DNA of 64,000 nucleotides from contig NC_085140.1 in NCBI RefSeq assembly GCF_024139115.2, positions 419,504,283 through 419,568,282 on the forward strand. Direction: 5' to 3'. Made by a program: the position numbers and the translations under genes. The notes under the pieces are model-generated. The model ran no database searches. It was not told the origin of the DNA and saw only the letters and a list, made by a program, of their open reading frames with translations. Origin of the DNA: Armigeres subalbatus (lineage: Eukaryota; Arthropoda; Insecta; Diptera; Culicidae). Each line of letters opens with the position of its first letter. Position 1 is the stretch's first letter. This document shows, piece after piece, positions 1-10,943 of the stretch.

Positions 1-854
1 CTGAGAAACAAGTGAAGTGTGGGTTGGTTTGGGAAAAGAAAGGAGGGATGATTGATTAGATTGATTGTGGCGTTCAATTCATGGTGTGTATGTTTTGATT
101 TGTATTAATTTCAGTGAGGAGCAACGCTCATATGGTATAAAGAAGAAAAAGGAATCACAAAGTACGCAAAGCAGAGAGCTGTAAGAAGATATATTGGAAA
201 TTAGTGCCGATGTTTGCAAAGCAAACATCTGCGTTCGACGTTCATGTAACCAATATATGATTGGGAATAATGCTGGGAGAGATGGAATGTATCAAATAAG
301 TCCATTATCTCCTCAATACCTGTACAAGTGCGCTAAAGAATAATTCAAATAATCGATATCGTTACTCGGGTGAGTGGTGCGACAATTGCTGCTTACGCGC
401 CCATCCGAGTAGAAAGTGGAGAAAAGAGTCGTGTAGATCTGGTTTGCCAATCAGGTCTGTGTGTTGCTTGTTGTATTTAAGTGTATGTGAAGCTGAATCC
501 AACTATTGAAATAAGAAGAAGAGCGGAAAAGTCCAGCCGCACTTGGGTAGCGCCGGAAAAGAAGCACAAAACATCCCGAGAAAAATGGATCCTGAAGAGT
601 GATGTAAGGAGCAGGCAGCAGCAGAAGAAATCACGTGTTAGCACCAGCACTTTTGGCTGGCATCCAGTAAAGGGAAGAATCGCGCAAAATCTGCTTGCGC
701 TCTCCCGGTTCTCAGTCGAGAAGCAGAAGACCCGGTCTTTTAGATAGTGTATTGTTTGTAGTCGCAACCCCTTCATCGTCGTCTAAAATCCGGCACCGTT
801 GTCGTCGTCGACGCACCCACACACCTAATGTCAAGATGGGAAAATGGACTAAGG
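1..854 (+). other. 5' flank and probable 5' leader of the tou gene
   Basis: No open frame here looks like a conserved protein. An in-frame stop at 759-761 precedes the exon 1 frame, and an alternative in-frame ATG lies at 828. A promoter would be expected here if exon 1 is the first coding exon, but I see no convincing TATA box or initiator. Confidence 0.35.
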
Positions 855-966
855 ATGGTGAGCAAGAAGGGTGGCGATAAGAAGGTGGGCAATCCGGAGC
901 CGGCTTGGGAGAGCGCAGCCGGTGTTCCGGATCCTGCCTCACTGCTAGATGCTGCGTCGTTGTTCG
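855..966 (+). CDS. tou: tou exon 1 (start codon, N-terminus)
   Basis: A 112-bp coding segment of 37 codons plus one base, ending in a good donor (GTAAGT at 967). ATG 855 has A at -3 and G at +4. An in-frame ATG at 828 in weaker context would add nine residues. The peptide starts MVSKKGGDKKVG and ends PDPASLLDAASLF. It is assigned to tou because the next + strand coding segment (16615) has the same low-complexity character and splices in phase into the - strand tou exons. The phase here (one base left over) does not fit the start of exon 2, which needs two. Either a small exon is missing or one base was lost at the junction. Less certain than the later exons. Confidence 0.55.
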
Positions 967-1268
967 GTAAGTGATATGGTAGAAGGGCTTCCTACTCAAT
1001 GATAAACTGTTGCTCAGGATGGCTAACTATTTCGTTTCCTGGGGTTATGAGGCTGACAAAGAGACACTCAATAATTTATGTTATCTTATCTTTGTTAGCA
1101 ATGTGTTTTGATTGTCGTGTTCTACAGGTTGTTACTGCTAATCCTGTATTTTGATTACTCATGATTAAGAGCTGATGTCACATACATTTCTATTCTAATT
1201 GACTTATGTTTTTTCTTCCGCATTTGTTGCTTTACGTTCTTACTTAAGCAAAGCCTCACGGTTAACTT

Positions 1269-1431
1269 AGGGGTCGTAAACTAATTACGTAAGCACTTAT
1301 GGGGGGGGGAGGTCTGCCATTTTTTACGCTCCATATGATTAAAAAAAATTGTATGGGATAAATCTTACATGGAGGGAGAGGGGGTTGAAAATCCCAGAAA
1401 AATTGCTTACGTAATTAGTGTACGGCCCCTT
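1269..1431. mobile_element. Short foldback element (MITE-like), 163 bp
   Basis: The left end reads AGGGGTCGTAAACTAATTAC and the right end is its near-perfect reverse complement (GTAATTAGTGTACGGCCCCT), with about 27 bp of terminal inverted repeat ending in TACGTAAGCA/TGCTTACGTA. The centre has a run of nine G. No coding capacity. The superfamily cannot be told from the sequence. Confidence 0.7.
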
Positions 1432-1737
1432 GGTGCTCTCAATGGCAATACACAGTTTTTACCTTCCGCCTTCCGTAGTAGACACTTTGTCATGACAAAA
1501 GGCAGGTCATGATAAAGATGACTAGGTTCGAATATAATTATAAACGATACCATATTCTTGCAATTTTGAATGCTTATATGCTTTAAGCTTACCGTATTGA
1601 AAAGATTGTTTTTCAACTTTGTATGAACAAAGCTCGTCTGCAAAATTTAAAAGCAACGGAACTGTAAGAAAATCTCACACCTGCTGTTTTGGAGTACATA
1701 CTTAATCACAGACCATTTACTGTAAATATCAATACAT

Positions 1738-1792
1738 CGCTCGAGACGAGCCAGCCTCGGGCTGAAAGTCTCGTTAATAAAGATTAAAACAA
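1738..1792 (+). repeat. Dispersed repeat with polyadenylation-type end
   Basis: The stretch GAGACGAGCCAGCC...GTTAATAAAGAT recurs at 3010-3065. It contains an AATAAA signal followed by A-rich sequence, so it resembles the 3' end of a retroposon. Confidence 0.5.
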
Positions 1793-1797
1793 AAACC

Positions 1798-2020
1798 CTG
1801 ATTAATCCACCTAGCGGTGTAGGTGCCTTTCTCGTGCAAAAAAAAACTAATAAATATGAGTGAGTGCTTTTTTAGCGTCTTTTACGCATAGAAATTAGTA
1901 TTTTGGCCATAACTTTTGATCCCATAGTCCAATTTGGCCAATTTTCAATAACAAACAATGGGACAGGATGCGAGTGATTTGGTCAATTCTAAGTTCCAAA
2001 AAGTGTGTCGAAAAAATTTT

Positions 2021-2109
<89 letters not shown>

Positions 2110-2235
2110 TATACATACATACACACAAACATATAACACTATGGGTCTCCGAGCCTTCTATCAAAAGTTTGGTTTTGGAGTGATCGTATAGCCTTTACGT
2201 ATACTTAGTATACGATAAAGGCAAAAATACATTGC
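1798..2235 (+). mobile_element. Element carrying an internal CA microsatellite, copy 1
   Basis: It opens with AATCCACCTAGCGG...TGCCTTTCTCG and closes with TAGTATACGATAAAGGCA, so the ends are short imperfect inverted repeats around GCCTTTCTCG/CGA(G/T)AAAGGC. The same start, internal CA tract and conserved tail (GGGTCTCCGAGCCTTCTATC) occur at 21112-21615 and, reversed, at 18935-19168. The middle parts differ between copies. No transposase frame. The Cys/Val-rich or Thr/His-rich frames across the CA tract are artefacts of the dinucleotide repeat. Confidence 0.65.
2021..2128. repeat. (CA)n microsatellite
   Basis: A nearly perfect CA repeat of about 37 units, then an interrupted part with AAAC and ATAC units. 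It sits inside the element at 1798-2235. Confidence 0.95.
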
Positions 2236-2884
2236 TCCACAACTGGCAGTGGTGACCCATGATCAATAATGAAGATGAGAAAAGTGATAATATTCTTGTG
2301 ATAGTTTTGATAATAGGATAATAAACATGGTCAATTTTCAAGATTAGGGTGGCAAACATCATAAACTGCTCTGAATAATCGAGGTTCGTTCAAACAGGTA
2401 GTTTCGGTAGGAGCACAGTGATGGTGACATAAATGATTATAGACTGTTTAGAATTCTATTACCTAATTATGAATACACTTTGTTTGTTGAATAAATCTAT
2501 CCAAGAATCTGACTGTAGATGATTGTGTTTGCTACTCGGTGATTTAGCAAAACGGTGCAATTTGCACTACGACCCTAGTGATAATTGATAGCAACTAGAC
2601 ACAGAAGACAGCCCATATACCCAGGTGTTTTACACGGCTTTTTGCGAGGTTTTTTACACGGATTTTTGAACTGATGTGGTAATCGGTATCAAGCTGACAT
2701 ATTTAAAGTCTTCCTGAATAATGTTATGTATTCGAGAACGATTATTCTGTAGTGTACCAAACTCCATACATTATGGGTAAATTAGAATGGGCTCGATGGG
2801 TAGAAGCCGGAAATCGATGTTTGTTGTCATTTTGAAATTCAAGAAGGCTGACTTCCGATTTGTTGAAATGAAGGAGCCCGAGCG

Positions 2885-3430
2885 ATATGAAGCACCCAGC
2901 CGCCCAATGTTTAGCCGCGGTGGACGACTCCGACGCGTGTTATATACCGTCGAAAGGTTTGAGCGCAGACATACTGCAACGAAGTAAAGGTCGGATTCAA
3001 TATTCGCACTGCTACGAGACGAGCCAGCCTTGGTCTAAAAGTTTGTTTAATAAAGATATACAAAAATACTTGCACTGCGGTAAGTGCGTACGTTCGTGAT
3101 GTCGGAGAAGAATTTACCGTCGATTAGAACGTGGCCGATTTGGTTTTCCGTTTCTTGATTTAGGTGATTTCCATGTGGCCTTGTGGGCAAAGAAAGTGCT
3201 TCGGACTATCATTCCGCGGGAGGCTGTAAAGGTGATGCATCTTTGGCCGTTGTCGTTGAGCGGCACACGGTCGCATTGACGGAGCCTGCTTGCGGATACA
3301 TGCAGCTTCTTATAGCAGTTTAACAGAGCCCACTGTCAAACCCCACCACACCCTAGGCAGACACCACAGCTCGCAGATGGTCTGGGGAGGGATCGTCAAG
3401 CTATTGGACATAGTCCCTGCTGCCCCCGTG
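2885..3430 (-). mobile_element. RTE-like LINE fragment, 5' part, reverse orientation
   Basis: The reverse complement matches the 5' part of the complete LINE at 37023-40106: the opening GGGACTATGTCCAA...GCTTGACGATCCCTCCC block near 3420-3370, then pieces equivalent to about 37900-38100 near 3180-2890. The copy is internally deleted and is interrupted at about 3010-3065 by the repeat also seen at 1738. No intact frame. Confidence 0.65.
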
Positions 3431-3544
3431 CATGCATGAGAATAGCGGACGTATATAGCATTCGTATGCGGGTACATATGAATACCAATCTATTTTTACA
3501 TGTTTATTTACTGCTACTTAAAGCCAATTTCTTCACCTTCGCCT

Positions 3545-3740
3545 AACTCTTAAGCGGTGCTTACCCATACGTTTAAACTGGGTTTAAGCACTAAGCGGAG
3601 GTGAAGAAATCGGCCCAAAGTAACAGAATTTGATTGGCAAAGCAAGTATCTAATATGAAATGAGAAAGGGCCAGGAATCGAACCCTTGATCTCATGCTTA
3701 TGAGGCAGAAGCAGTAACACAAGGCCACCAAGCACTTCCT
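3545..3740 (-). mobile_element. tRNA-derived SINE, reverse orientation
   Basis: On the - strand it starts near 3738 with a tRNA-like head that includes a B box (GGTTCGATTCC, about 3670-3680) and continues into a body ending GCTTAAGAGTTAGGCGAAGG near 3545. The body (CCGATTTCTTCACCTCCGC... with an AAACGTATGGGTAAGCACC block) recurs without the head at 62306-62400. A 61-codon frame across it is not a gene. Confidence 0.55.
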
Positions 3741-4845
3741 TACAATCTAGTTTTCCTAACGACTACAAACTAACAAACACATCTCCGGGCTCGCGAAACA
3801 ATTAATATAATTCCAATAAAATAATTATCAAATTTATAATATTTAACTTTTTGAACACGAACAAGTAACGAGCAACAAAACACCACATTTTGCTTCTGCA
3901 GTGCACAATAAATAATCAATCTGTCCTGTCACCACCCCAATGCTTTCGCCTAGCTTATCTTATATAGCAGACCATACTCTGTCAAATACAAACCTTAATA
4001 TTCTCAGAAAGTGCTTGTTCTGGCAGGAGTTCACTTTCTAAGGGTTTGTTTAAAAAATCAATTGGATCCTAAAATGAAGAATCGATATTCGATTTTCTTT
4101 TAGAGAATGCGCCAGATTTTTTTCCGACTCGAAAGATGAAAGGTTATTATTTATTTATTTAGACTAAGGCCGAAGTGGTCTGTGTGGTATATAAGAGTCT
4201 TCTCCATTCAGCTCGGTCCATGGCTACACGTCGCCAACCACACAGTCTACGGAAAGTCCGCAAGTCATCTCCCACCTGATCGATCCACCTTGCCCGCTGC
4301 GCACTTCGCCTTGTTGTGCCCGTCGGATCGTTGTCGAGAACCATTCTCACCGGGTTACTGTCCGATATTCTGGCTACATACCCGGCCCACCGCCAGTCGT
4401 CCGATTTTCGTCGAAATTATGTAAACGATGGATGGTTCTCCCAGCAGCTCATACAACTCGTGGTTCATTCGCCTTCTCCACGTACCGTCCGCCATCTGCA
4501 CCCCACCATAGATGGTACGCAGCACTTTCCTTTCGAACGGCGTACGTACGATTTCCAACCACTATGCGTCTCCGAATTTCTCTGCTGGTACCATTTTTGG
4601 CAGCCACCAGTGAGCCCAAGTACACATTTTTCTACCACTTCGATTTTGTCACCACCGATGAATTGCAAACTCCCGAGGGTGGGTGGCTCACATTGTCTTC
4701 TCCTTGAACCTTCTTCCTATCATCATACATCGTCTTCGACATGTTGGATGACCTAGTCCAATCCGCTTAGGCTTCCTCTCTTCAGTCTGATGTGAAACTT
4801 CCTCCATCTTCTCAAAGTTACGTGCCATACCGCCAATTAACTCTA

Positions 4846-5628
4846 AGGACTGTATCAAGAAATATAGTTATCCACATTATTTTATTCTCGAATAAAATCG
4901 GATGAATTTTAAAAAATTTATTAAAATTTGTCCTAGGAATAGAGGGGAAAAAAGACGGCTTTGGCAGGTTTTGCTTCTATTATTAGCGAGGGGTTTTGTC
5001 GACCGAATTTTGCTTAAGTAGGAAATTTTGGGCCACGGCAGCTTCTTTAATATACTGCAAAGAGAATGTTTAGGCCAAATTTGAGCATAATAGTCATAAA
5101 AAACCCCTTGACAATAATAGAACAAAACCTGCCAAAGCCGTCATTCCCCCTATGTTAATTCTGTTTGTTAAGTTTTATGAAAAAATATAATACTGAGTAA
5201 ATATTGCCATATTCCAACATTTATTCGAGCATTTTTCTTCCTGGTCACAAATCGGCATAAAATGGCCTCGCAATTTTTAAAACATGATTACGGCCTTTCT
5301 GGTCCAAATTCCGGTCACTTGATTTTGATTTTTTTCCGACAGGTTAGCGAACGTTTAGCTTCCCAAGCTTGTTGACCACGAATTTTTACTTTTGGAATTG
5401 GATAGCGAAACGCTTGGTCAAATTATCCATCTTGATGCTCTTCTTACGAAGCCATATGTCCAAAACTAAAATTTCCATATCACTTTCGATTTGAGATACA
5501 TCGGAAACAACAAATTTTCAACAAAAAAAAACAAATTCTGATTTGAAACTTAACATATGAATACGTCGGATGCAGGGTAAAACAAATCAATACCTTCATA
5601 TTTAATAACTTATTTTCGATACAGTCCT
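4846..5628. mobile_element. TA-flanked inverted-repeat element inside the LINE
   Basis: Ends are AGGACTGTATCAAGAAAT and its reverse complement (ATTTTCGATACAGTCCT), flanked by TA on both sides (4844-4845 and 5629-5630). Removing it restores continuous LINE sequence. TA target duplication and this size (783 bp) fit a Tc1/mariner-type element. No intact transposase is visible. It contains the foldback at 4939-5153. Confidence 0.75.
4939..5153. repeat. Nested foldback element, 215 bp
   Basis: Long inverted repeat: ATAGAGGGGAAAAAAGACGG...GGCTTTGGCAGGTTTTG on the left and CAAAACCTGCCAAAGCCGTC...CCCCCTAT on the right, arms about 65 bp with small gaps. It lies wholly within the TA-flanked element. 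Confidence 0.7.
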
Positions 5629-7011
5629 TATGTCGTCGGCGAAGCCAAATAGCTGGACGGACCTATTGGAAATTGTACCACTCGTGGTAATCCCTGCTCT
5701 TCGTATTACCCCTTCCAAAGCGATGTTGAATAGCAGACACGAAAGACCATCCATCACCTTCGTAACCCTCTGCACGTTTCGAAGGGACTCGACCAAACAA
5801 GATTCATATTAACTTTAAACGGAATGCGATAGTTTTTTCATACTAAGGTCTAAATGACGCAAAAAGCCTAAACCACTAAACAAGCATCAGCGGGTTTTAT
5901 CGCTATTCAGCTAATCGATCCGCGTAAGCTGTTTCGTTCAAACAACCTTCGTGCTTAACGTCTTCCGCATATGATACCTAGATGGTACGCTTTATCTCCA
6001 GCCATAAAGTGCTCGTTGGCTCTTCACAGGCATTGTTCAAATCTCGTATCTATGAGAGAACTACCAGTTTAACGAACGATTGGGCGCGGAATTTGGAGGT
6101 TTGTCCTCTCCTTTTTTTCTAGCGGAGATAAATGTAAACAATGGAAGCGAGACACTCTCTGAAATTGAGATCGGTCATGCTTACGTCCTTGCAAATGTTG
6201 ACTAATAGAAGGGATGGCTGTAAATCCTCCGTTTGATGTTCAGCAAACAATATTCCATCTGTCACAGCTGTGGTACGTTCGGAGGGTTGGTGGTCTCCAT
6301 TAAAATCTCAGGATGACGATGACAGACATAAAAGGCCTGCGCCATCTGTTCACCTTCGTGTCCGTATTTACCGATTTAACCAATAGATGAGAGAATCTTT
6401 CAAGATCTTCACAGGGAAGTTGAAATCACGAAAATAAAACTACTTATATGATGTATTCATTTCAAACATCAAGTCCAAATTAGTTTTCAAAAGTTTTCCT
6501 CAAACATTCAATCCTTTATAAAAGTTTCCATCTAACGTACCAAGGAATAAATTGTAAAGTGAATTATTGCCATTAAATCCAATTCAAAAGGTACTTCCAC
6601 GGGACAAAAACATATCATCATCATATAAGAATAAAAAAAATAACGGAAACCAGCATGCCTGAAAATATGAAAATTAATTTGGTTTTTTTTATCGAGAAAC
6701 AGTCACATGTTTCCAGTTTCTTTACATATTCCCCAGATGCCAGTTCAAGCCACATTTCTTGCTTTTCGGTTATTGCTAGCCGACATTTTCGATTTCTTTG
6801 AGTATAAAATGAAGGCTATAAAAAAGCTAGGGAAGAGAGTCGAAACTTTTTCGACAGGCTGTTTTACTGAAACTTTTGCTTAGTACACTTTAAAGTTAAA
6901 ATGGGAAAAAGATGGCAAGCCAGTATCAGGGAGGGGACGTCTCATTGGGCTTTCGGTGCTCCTGTTCCATCCAAGTGATGTTAAACGAAAGTTATTCAAA
7001 AAATCTAAGAA

Positions 7012-7156
7012 GAGGTAACTACGAAACGCAAAAAAAAAGCCTTTTTCAACATCCCCTTCCCACTATGTTACACTGTTTGTAGTAAGTATCTGAAAATTTT
7101 GTATGGATCGTCACACTTCTGGAAACCTCCCTCCCCTCTAAGCGTTTCGTAATTCA
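7012..7156. repeat. Small foldback repeat
   Basis: GAGGTAACTACGAAACGC at the left is matched in reverse by GCGTTTCGTAATTC at the right, about 145 bp apart. Short, AT-rich and non-coding. Probably a MITE, but only the ends support it. Confidence 0.4.
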
Positions 7157-10110
7157 AGTATGTTCCCAATTATATATCCTGGAAGGAATTTGTCTGTTTA
7201 GTTTCGAGAGCTCTCTCTCTCAGGGTGCAACCTTTCAACTCAAACAAATATTAAATTAACATGATTAATTAATATTAAGTGCCTTATGGGAAAATGTATT
7301 TCACTATTCCATTTACTTCCGCTATATTTACTTTGTATGAACAGATACGTATTTCATTTTCTACTTGAAAACTTCTTCAGTGTTTTGTTATCGATAGTTA
7401 GTCGAATGAAATCGTACAGATCCTCCTATATGATTATTAATGAGAATGGAAGAGAGAATATCTATCATCATTTTATAATATAAATCTAATAACTTGAGCC
7501 AGTTCAACAGTGTCTGCCATGGACGACACGATCCTTAGTACGGCTGGAGAACTGCTTCAAGAAAGTTATTAACTTAATCATTTGAACCGGGATTAAGATA
7601 CTTTCTTATATTTGATAAAAAAAAATTATAAATAAAAAAGATAGTATTCGGCGTTTTCTTGAAATGAGCTTCAGAATATGTAGTGGTTAAAATAGTAAGT
7701 TGAAATTTTTTGATAATTGCTTGGTGAATGGTTCTGAACTTTGACCCGATTTGGCCTTTTGATTCAGTTTTAGAAGCTTCCACTAAATAGTCTTCAAAAT
7801 TTTAGGCGTTTATTTTTCATCAAGATCTAATGCGCTGTTATTGTTTAAAATACGTTTCCAGTAATTTTTCTAATTCATCTTCAACTCATAATAAAACTGA
7901 CTCTTGTGAAAGATGATCAACTCAATACCAAATTCTCAAAACGACCCATCCACTTCAGCTGGCAAAAATTCAAATGACGCTGTGACGAATCCAACAGCAG
8001 TTCCACGCAGACCAACACCATCAACAGGTAACAGAAGCATTCTGAGCACATGATTGATGACTCTGGTACGCGTTAAAGTGCTATCAGATTCATCAAATCA
8101 ACGTTCGCATCCCCGCCTACAGAAACTGAGTCGCTTTGAAAATTTCACAATTGGGAATTGGGAGTATTATTCAATAGCTATAAATTGGAAACTGCAAATT
8201 TAAAAAACTACTTTGGCACAAGATCTAACTACTGCACACGATATTCAAGTGGCCCATCCTAGGCATTTCAGTCCATTGTCGGTCACAATGTACATAGTAG
8301 AGGAACGCGTGAGGACGAAACAAGCTTTGCCAAACTAAGACACCAGGTAAGCTCTACCCGAAACGCAAAAAATATAGTACCAGGACAATATAAACCAAAA
8401 CTATTTACCAACGGCATCGAACTGTAACTCAAAACTTCCAAAACACAATAGTCAAACTTTGGAGATTCCAACTAAGATCAGAATCAAAGTTGGCTGGCTT
8501 GCGCAGGAGCGATGGTTCTGACGATGCAATTTAACTTGATCTACGCAGCTGTGCGATCTAACACAAAATGAGCGAGAACAAAGCAGGAATCATCACTTCT
8601 CTGCCGGGCTTTCTATCCAATTCTGTTTTTTCGCACTTAATAAGGTAATTGGCTGGCTCAAACCTTGGCCCGATATGCTGCAGCTGGACGAGTGGACAGA
8701 GCGATTGTTGATTTCAGAACAACCACGAAAGATAAAGATGAGTTTACTGTTTATAGTACCAGTGTTTAAACTTGCGTTGAATAAAAGCAACGTGCAAACA
8801 AATAGAGAAAAAACAAATCATGTGATTGAGCGTGAAGATTTGCATGTAAAATACTACTACACTGATTGCGGGGGTGCGTTTTTTAGATTTAATAGCACGA
8901 TTACCGGGACGGCGCTAACGAAAATAATATTATCGTATCATTTATTTCCCAAAAAATATTTACCATGTTTGCAGGTGAAAAGTTTAGAAAAATGAAAACT
9001 TTATAAAAACTGCACCAATTTTGCAAAAAAGGCTACATGTTCTAGCCCTCATGTTGTGCCTTCAAACAAATTACGCCACGTTAATTTTTGGCTGCCGCGC
9101 TAATTTTGAGATTTACTGCTGGTTGAAACCATGGCAGTTGTGTTGCTCTCAACTCTCCTGATACTCTCAAGAAACTTTTTTTCCAACACGTAAACAATGC
9201 TTTAGGTGGGGATGATGCATAACGCACTCACTGAAGAAAGCCAATTGTAAAACTTATTCTAGGCAATTCCTTGCTTTGTACCATGTATAAACAGTTTTAA
9301 CTGTATTAACTACCTGTCAATATTTACAATTATTCATAAAGCAATTGGTGTGGATGCTTGTTTTTTAACTCACCTGCATTGAAGTTTCATGATTGGTTTT
9401 TAAGTTTGAGTTCCACTCCTCTCTGTATCGATCAGCTGTTGGCGGAGATCCTCTCAAAAAACTCTCACGTGTTTCAACTTTGAGTGAAAAGAATACTTTT
9501 CGAGCAACATTTTACAGATCAAAATACTTTTTACAAGCAATAATAGATCTAAATTATAATGAAGGAATTTATTCGAGTAATTTGACTTGAAATTTATTCA
9601 CATGAAATGACGTTGAAAGTTTATCCTAACCAAACTTTGATCCATTGTATCTTTCCATTATTAAGTGAAGAAAATGTTTGCTTGGATTCGTTACGAAAGA
9701 TGATAAAACTAAATATTCATACACTAATTGAATAATTTATTTGCGAAATTATTAAGAAAATGGTGTATCGAACCTCGAAAAGGTTGAAGCTTGAATCGGT
9801 TTTGCTTAGATCGTGTTTGGAAGCCCGTAAGGTAGGCAATTCCTTTTAGTATATTCTGTGAGATGAAAACGATATATATCGTGATTCGAGAAAAAGCATC
9901 ATGAGGGCCCATTCTGAAACTACATGATGACGTTTTAGGTTGTGGGAGGGTATTTGTCTGAGCGTTAAGGACTTTATAAATTTTAAAACTCTACCATACA
10001 TGAAGCGTTACTAGGGGCTGGGTGTGGGTTGACAATCAGAGCTGGCATTTCCTCACACACTGTGCACAATGAGGAGATTTTAATACACACCACAGAGAGT
10101 GACGCTGATA

Positions 10111-10943
10111 GGGTAAGACGGTATAATGCGCCCCACCTGGCCAAAAACACTTCCATACAGTTTCAAAGAAACTATACCTAACTAAGGGTGAAAATCAATT
10201 AGAACCTATTCATATTTGTAAAACAATCATACTATGTGAATTTGGAAGTATTTTTCTATTACACAATGGCCGTAATAGCAAAATACAAAAAGTTACAGTT
10301 ATAGTATAACTTTTTCATGTTTGTTTTGCTCAACATTCTGGAGCAATTCTATATACTGTCAGGAAAACTTGCACTGGAACACTTGGTTGGGCAGCAAAAT
10401 AACTTTTCTCAGTGGATTGTATGATGTCGGTACTTCCATCTTCAAAAATGTAACGATTTTAAAAACATGTTCCACTAGCCAAAACGCCCCAGTGTAAACC
10501 GGGTGGGTAATACTTATACCAAATGTACACAAAGCGCAGCAGGCACGCAGCAATTGGCTTCCAAGGTGTATGGATAAGGTTGAAAAATGTCATTCCATCC
10601 CTGCTTATTGGACTTATGTTGGTTTTTTAATGTCGAAAGCACATGAAGTTTTGTAACCTTTTATTATGGGATTGATAAAATACTAATGAAGAATATGAAA
10701 CGTGTTTGATTACGGTGGGGCGTATTGCCCAGGCACTTTTTGAAAATCCAGTTTTTCACGACTTTTCAAAAAACTTTATGCGTGTTCTCAATGTCTGTTT
10801 TAAATGACTAAACCTCACAGGTGATGCATTTGCGACATGTTCAACTTCCAAATAACACAAAGAGTTTGCATAAATTACGTTTAAAAAGAAAGTAAAAGTT
10901 TTTCTGGGTATTGCCTTAGGGGGCATATTATACCGTCTTACCC
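10111..10943. mobile_element. TA-flanked inverted-repeat element, 833 bp
   Basis: Left end GGGTAAGACGGTATAATGCG and right end CATATTATACCGTCTTACCC are inverted repeats of about 24 bp, each bordered by TA (10109-10110 and 10944-10945). The interior has no transposase frame. Fits a non-autonomous Tc1/mariner-type element. Confidence 0.8.

Larger units (their letters stand above)
4146..5800 (-). mobile_element. RTE-like LINE, 3' half, split by an inserted element
   Basis: The reverse strand carries the C-terminal part of the LINE protein (for example RRLCGWRRVAMDRAEWRRLL, 4180-4240, and RKVLRTIYGGVQMADGTWR, about 4490-4540) and, beyond the insertion at 4846-5628, reverse transcriptase sequence with LFGFADDI (about 5630-5655) and GLSCLLFNIALEGVIRRAG (about 5680-5740). 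The A-rich 3' tail (TTATTTATTTATT on the + strand) is at about 4145-4160. The frame is broken many times, so the copy is dead. Confidence 0.8.

Noticed and set aside
1895..2191. Open frames of Cys/Val or Thr/His repeats on both strands
   Set aside because: They only translate the CA microsatellite at 2021-2128.
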